Part shown: piece by piece, positions 33,001-34,395 of the stretch
Position numbering within the stretch: position 1 is the stretch's first letter
How the letters are laid out: each line of letters begins with the position of its first letter
Source of the DNA: Candidatus Eiseniibacteriota bacterium
GTDB taxonomy: Bacteria; Eisenbacteria; RBG-16-71-46
Assembly (NCBI GenBank): GCA_023249845.1
Contig: JAHFBW010000004.1
Span: forward strand, 1 to 34,395
DNA length: 34,395 nt
Reading direction: 5' to 3'
The notes under the pieces: generated by a model
Told to the model about the DNA's origin: nothing
The model's input: only the letters and a program-made list of their open reading frames with translations
Databases searched by the model: none
Made by a program: the position numbers and the translations under genes

Positions 33001-34395
33001 CCACCGCCGCGCCCGCGCTCGGCCAGCTCGTGCTTGCCGCGGGCGGCGGTTTCACCGCCTCGCGCTGTCTCGTGGAGGACGGCTCCGGCCCGGGACTGGA
33101 TCTCGCCTCCGCCACCGTGTCCTGCGTGCTGACGAACCTCACGGTGCGGGGCAATGGCCGCGGCACGGGTGCGGTCGATGCCGGTGCTCGCCTGGGTGGC
33201 GCGAGTGGCACGCTCGTGCGCTGCCTCGTCCAGTCGAACCACGGCGCGGGTGCGCAGCTCGTCTCGAGCGCCACTGGCTGGACCATGACGCGCAACTCGT
33301 TCTCAGCGAACGGCACGGTCACCACGTTCGCGGGCGGCCCGGCTTCGGGTCAGATCGGCATCGATCTCCAGTCGGCCGCCGACAACACCGCCACGGGTTC
33401 GGCACCGTTCGTGACCCGCAACGACGCAGGCGATGGCGACGCAGGCGCCAACGCGCTCGTCAACTTCCCCGTACTCGCGAGCGCCACGCTCGCAAACGGA
33501 CAGTTCAGCGTGAGCGGATGGGCGCGCCCCGGCTCCACCATCGAACTCTATCTCTCGGACGGCGACGCGAGTGGATTCGGAGAGGGTCGCAGTTGGCTCG
33601 CCACGGTGGTCGAGGGTTCAGCCTCGGACCAGGACGCGGCCGTGTCGGCGTACGCGCCGCTCGTGAACGGCCTGGACCAGGGCACAGACAACACGAACCG
33701 CTTCCGCTTCACGCTGCCGCTGCCGGCCGGCGTCGCGGTGGGCGTTGCGCTCACGTCAACGGCGACGCTCGCCGTCGCGGGCACGTCGGAGTTCTCGGGC
33801 GTCGTGCTCGTGAACACCGGTGTGAGCGTGTCCGGAACCGCCTACGCCGACACCGATCACGACGCGCAGCAGGACGCTGGCGAGGCGGGCAGCAACCTGG
33901 CGCTGTGGGCCAAGCTCGTGGCGACGGGCGGCACGTCAGCCGCGCAGGTCGTGCCCGTGGCTGGCGCAAGCGGTGACTACGCGTTCACGTTCGTGTCCTC
34001 CGGCACGTGGACCGTGCTGCTCGACGACTCGAACGATCCGGCCGACCTTTCGCCTGGCCTGCCATCCGGCTGGCTCGGTACGCAGAACGCGAACGGCTCG
34101 CTCGCTGCGAGTGTCAACGCCACCGACGTCACGAACCAGGACTTCGGCCTCTGGCACGGAAGCCGTGTGGACGGCGTCGTCTTCCGAGACGACGGAGCGG
34201 GTGGCGGAATCGCGAACGACGGCGTGCGCGGAGCCGGCGAGGCTGCAATTGCCTCGCGACGCGTGCGGCTCACGAGCGCGAACTGTGCGGGCGGCGTGTG
34301 TGACTCGACGCTCACCGACGGCGCCGGCGCGTTCGAGCTGTGGGTGCCGTTCGCCGCCAGCGGCAGCGTCGGCGTCGAGGCCACGAACCCCTCGG
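30090..34395 (+). CDS. Giant secreted surface protein with DUF11, SdrD-B-like and helix-repeat regions (runs off the window)
   Basis: The frame beginning at GTG 30090, which overlaps the previous stop, stays open for about 1435 codons to the window end. The ORF track omits it because no stop is reached. A signal peptide appears late, at about residues 67-97 (LLRTLFVGSLAAFLMLA, ending ASAQ), behind an unusual N-terminal stretch that contains a palindromic element. The following domain has SVLWAGLYWGG. A DUF11 unit starts near 413 (PGDVLEYTVSARNVGTD) and an SdrD-B/carboxypeptidase-regulatory-like unit near 571 (GTVFEDVNYGGG). A parallel beta-helix-like region runs from about 729 (GGQGSLRQFILNAN) to 1085. 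Two more SdrD-B-like units start near 1246 and 1356. This fits a large adhesin or surface-layer type protein. The anchor, if any, lies beyond the window. Confidence 0.82.
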   Translation, partial: MKRESSVRPGWLRTASLWSRSEGAFGPGGRSSGASCALLTCLASVSAILAPDGRQAPPGPNTPPPRLLRTLFVGSLAAFLMLASFTLFTPPASAQVARTITPRFNVQTAGDVTLIGNTLMTCSAGGQCAGAQAGGTGNVNNQNFTMQYVDVDSDASTFASSTATLSLPAGASVLWAGLYWGGTSAAAGRNTARFAVPGGAYVTLTAQQLDAIGSAYQGFVDVTSQVSAAGSGTYAVANVESTPAGSDVWAGWGLIVVYHLNTLLSRNLTVADGYVFTGPGTDVNLSIGGFLTPPSGTVQAGVGFIAYDGDLGHTGEDLILNSTVLSDVLNPANNVFNSTVTIEGTRFSAKNPDYVNQLGFDADLLGANGVLGNGSTSANVTLKSASDRYYAGAVVFKTEIFVPKFDASNYRKTVVDLNGGSVRPGDVLEYTVSARNVGTDAALQTVIRDTLAATLTYVAGSLRVSAGPNTGVKTDAQGDDQMEYTAASRVVTARVGTGANGTSGGQLDVNVSTSIVFRAQVTPPAPTGTVVSNQAVLACIGQQLGQPLAASSDGDSLVAGEQPTLVTTSSSPITGTVFEDVNYGGGAGRSRAASAGAAVAGARVELYDASGNYKGAAVTNAAGLYSLDGWAPGLYTVRAVNASVASTRPGSVAGLLSVQTLRTDAVAALTAVTDRVGGETPRLADADANLAGASLGSLTTATTTAQSVSGVTLAASTVAGVDFGFNFDTIVNANDGGQGSLRQFILNANALGNAGLSQGGQTAGVEAALFMVSDGAAHAGLRAGLANLLIAGTVRMNCATALPAITGAFTRVDGATQTVNVGNSNAVALGTGATVGVDLLPTAVVAGPEVELRGAAGVALGLDVQAADVTLMNLALTSFGTAAGSDASAMIRVGAAADRARLERLVLGATAQAFADPGAALRARADQVRALGGDDGVVRDCLAGFGAGSAVALTAGSNGWTVDGCVLQGNATAAPALGQLVLAAGGGFTASRCLVEDGSGPGLDLASATVSCVLTNLTVRGNGRGTGAVDAGARLGGASGTLVRCLVQSNHGAGAQLVSSATGWTMTRNSFSANGTVTTFAGGPASGQIGIDLQSAADNTATGSAPFVTRNDAGDGDAGANALVNFPVLASATLANGQFSVSGWARPGSTIELYLSDGDASGFGEGRSWLATVVEGSASDQDAAVSAYAPLVNGLDQGTDNTNRFRFTLPLPAGVAVGVALTSTATLAVAGTSEFSGVVLVNTGVSVSGTAYADTDHDAQQDAGEAGSNLALWAKLVATGGTSAAQVVPVAGASGDYAFTFVSSGTWTVLLDDSNDPADLSPGLPSGWLGTQNANGSLAASVNATDVTNQDFGLWHGSRVDGVVFRDDGAGGGIANDGVRGAGEAAIASRRVRLTSANCAGGVCDSTLTDGAGAFELWVPFAASGSVGVEATNPS
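30155..30278 (+). repeat. Long palindromic element in the 5' part of the surface-protein gene
   Basis: The left arm, GGGGGCATTCGGCCCTGGAG plus G (30155-30175), matches the reverse complement of the right arm (30258-30278) at 20 of 21 positions. The 82-base loop contains smaller stems: GGGCGC-TTCCT-GCGCCC (30185-30201), TGGCG/CGCCA (30214-30231) and CGTCGGG/CCCGACG. The codons it occupies encode Gly/Pro/Ser-rich residues before the signal peptide. It looks like a small REP- or MITE-type insertion or a structured RNA; no second copy was seen in the window. Confidence 0.65.

Noticed and set aside
30288-33242. 984-residue minus-strand ORF
   Set aside because: It is a shadow in GC-rich DNA. Its translation is Arg/Ala/Val/His-rich with no domain pattern, and the + frame reads a signal peptide and DUF11 motifs.

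Overview
The window is G+C rich (roughly 70% by eye) bacterial chromosome with tightly packed genes, frequent ATGA/GTGA stop-start overlaps and several GTG or TTG starts. The mix of a soluble and a membrane chemoreceptor, CheX, tandem ECF-like sigma/anti-sigma pairs and very large DUF11/outer-membrane proteins points to a Gram-negative, high-GC lineage such as Gemmatimonadota, Candidatus Eisenbacteria or Myxococcota. That placement is inference; no marker gene in the window decides it.

Layout. (1) 1-6311, + strand: the tail of a nucleotide-sugar epimerase, a glycosyltransferase-51 peptidoglycan polymerase fused to an AsmA-like N-terminal region, a very long GH13 (alpha-amylase superfamily) protein, and a small lipoprotein. 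(2) 6432-8057, - strand: formate-tetrahydrofolate ligase (fhs), convergent with the lipoprotein across a strong GNRA-loop hairpin and apparently expressed from a nearly leaderless promoter. (3) 8224-12793, + strand: two paralogous modules, each a sigma-70-family (ECF-like) factor translationally coupled to a membrane anti-sigma with a zinc finger. A CheY paralogue lying between the modules has lost its phosphoacceptor Asp and other active-site residues. (4) 12944-21020, + strand: a complete chemosensory operon cheA-cheW-mcp-(soluble mcp)-cheY-cheB-cheR-cheX, preceded by a possible sigma-28-like promoter. (5) 21265 to the end, + strand: four secreted or outer-membrane proteins built from DUF11-type repeats, carboxypeptidase-regulatory/SdrD-B-like domains, a C-terminal beta-barrel, and a right-handed-helix-like region. 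The last gene runs off the window and is missing from the supplied ORF track because it has no stop here.

How it may work together. The che genes encode a full receptor-kinase-adaptation circuit: CheA phosphorylates CheY and CheB, CheR and CheB adapt the receptors, and CheX dephosphorylates CheY. No flagellar or pilus gene is visible. The sigma/anti-sigma pairs lie directly upstream on the same strand, and a degenerate paralogue of this operon's own CheY sits between them. The inferred, and most novel, possibility is that array output or envelope state is coupled to transcription through a phosphorylation-independent pseudo-receiver and two envelope-sensing anti-sigmas. One anti-sigma carries a periplasmic domain of the same fold class as those in the nearby surface proteins. 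An unusual structured palindromic element of about 124 bp lies inside the 5' part of the last surface-protein gene.
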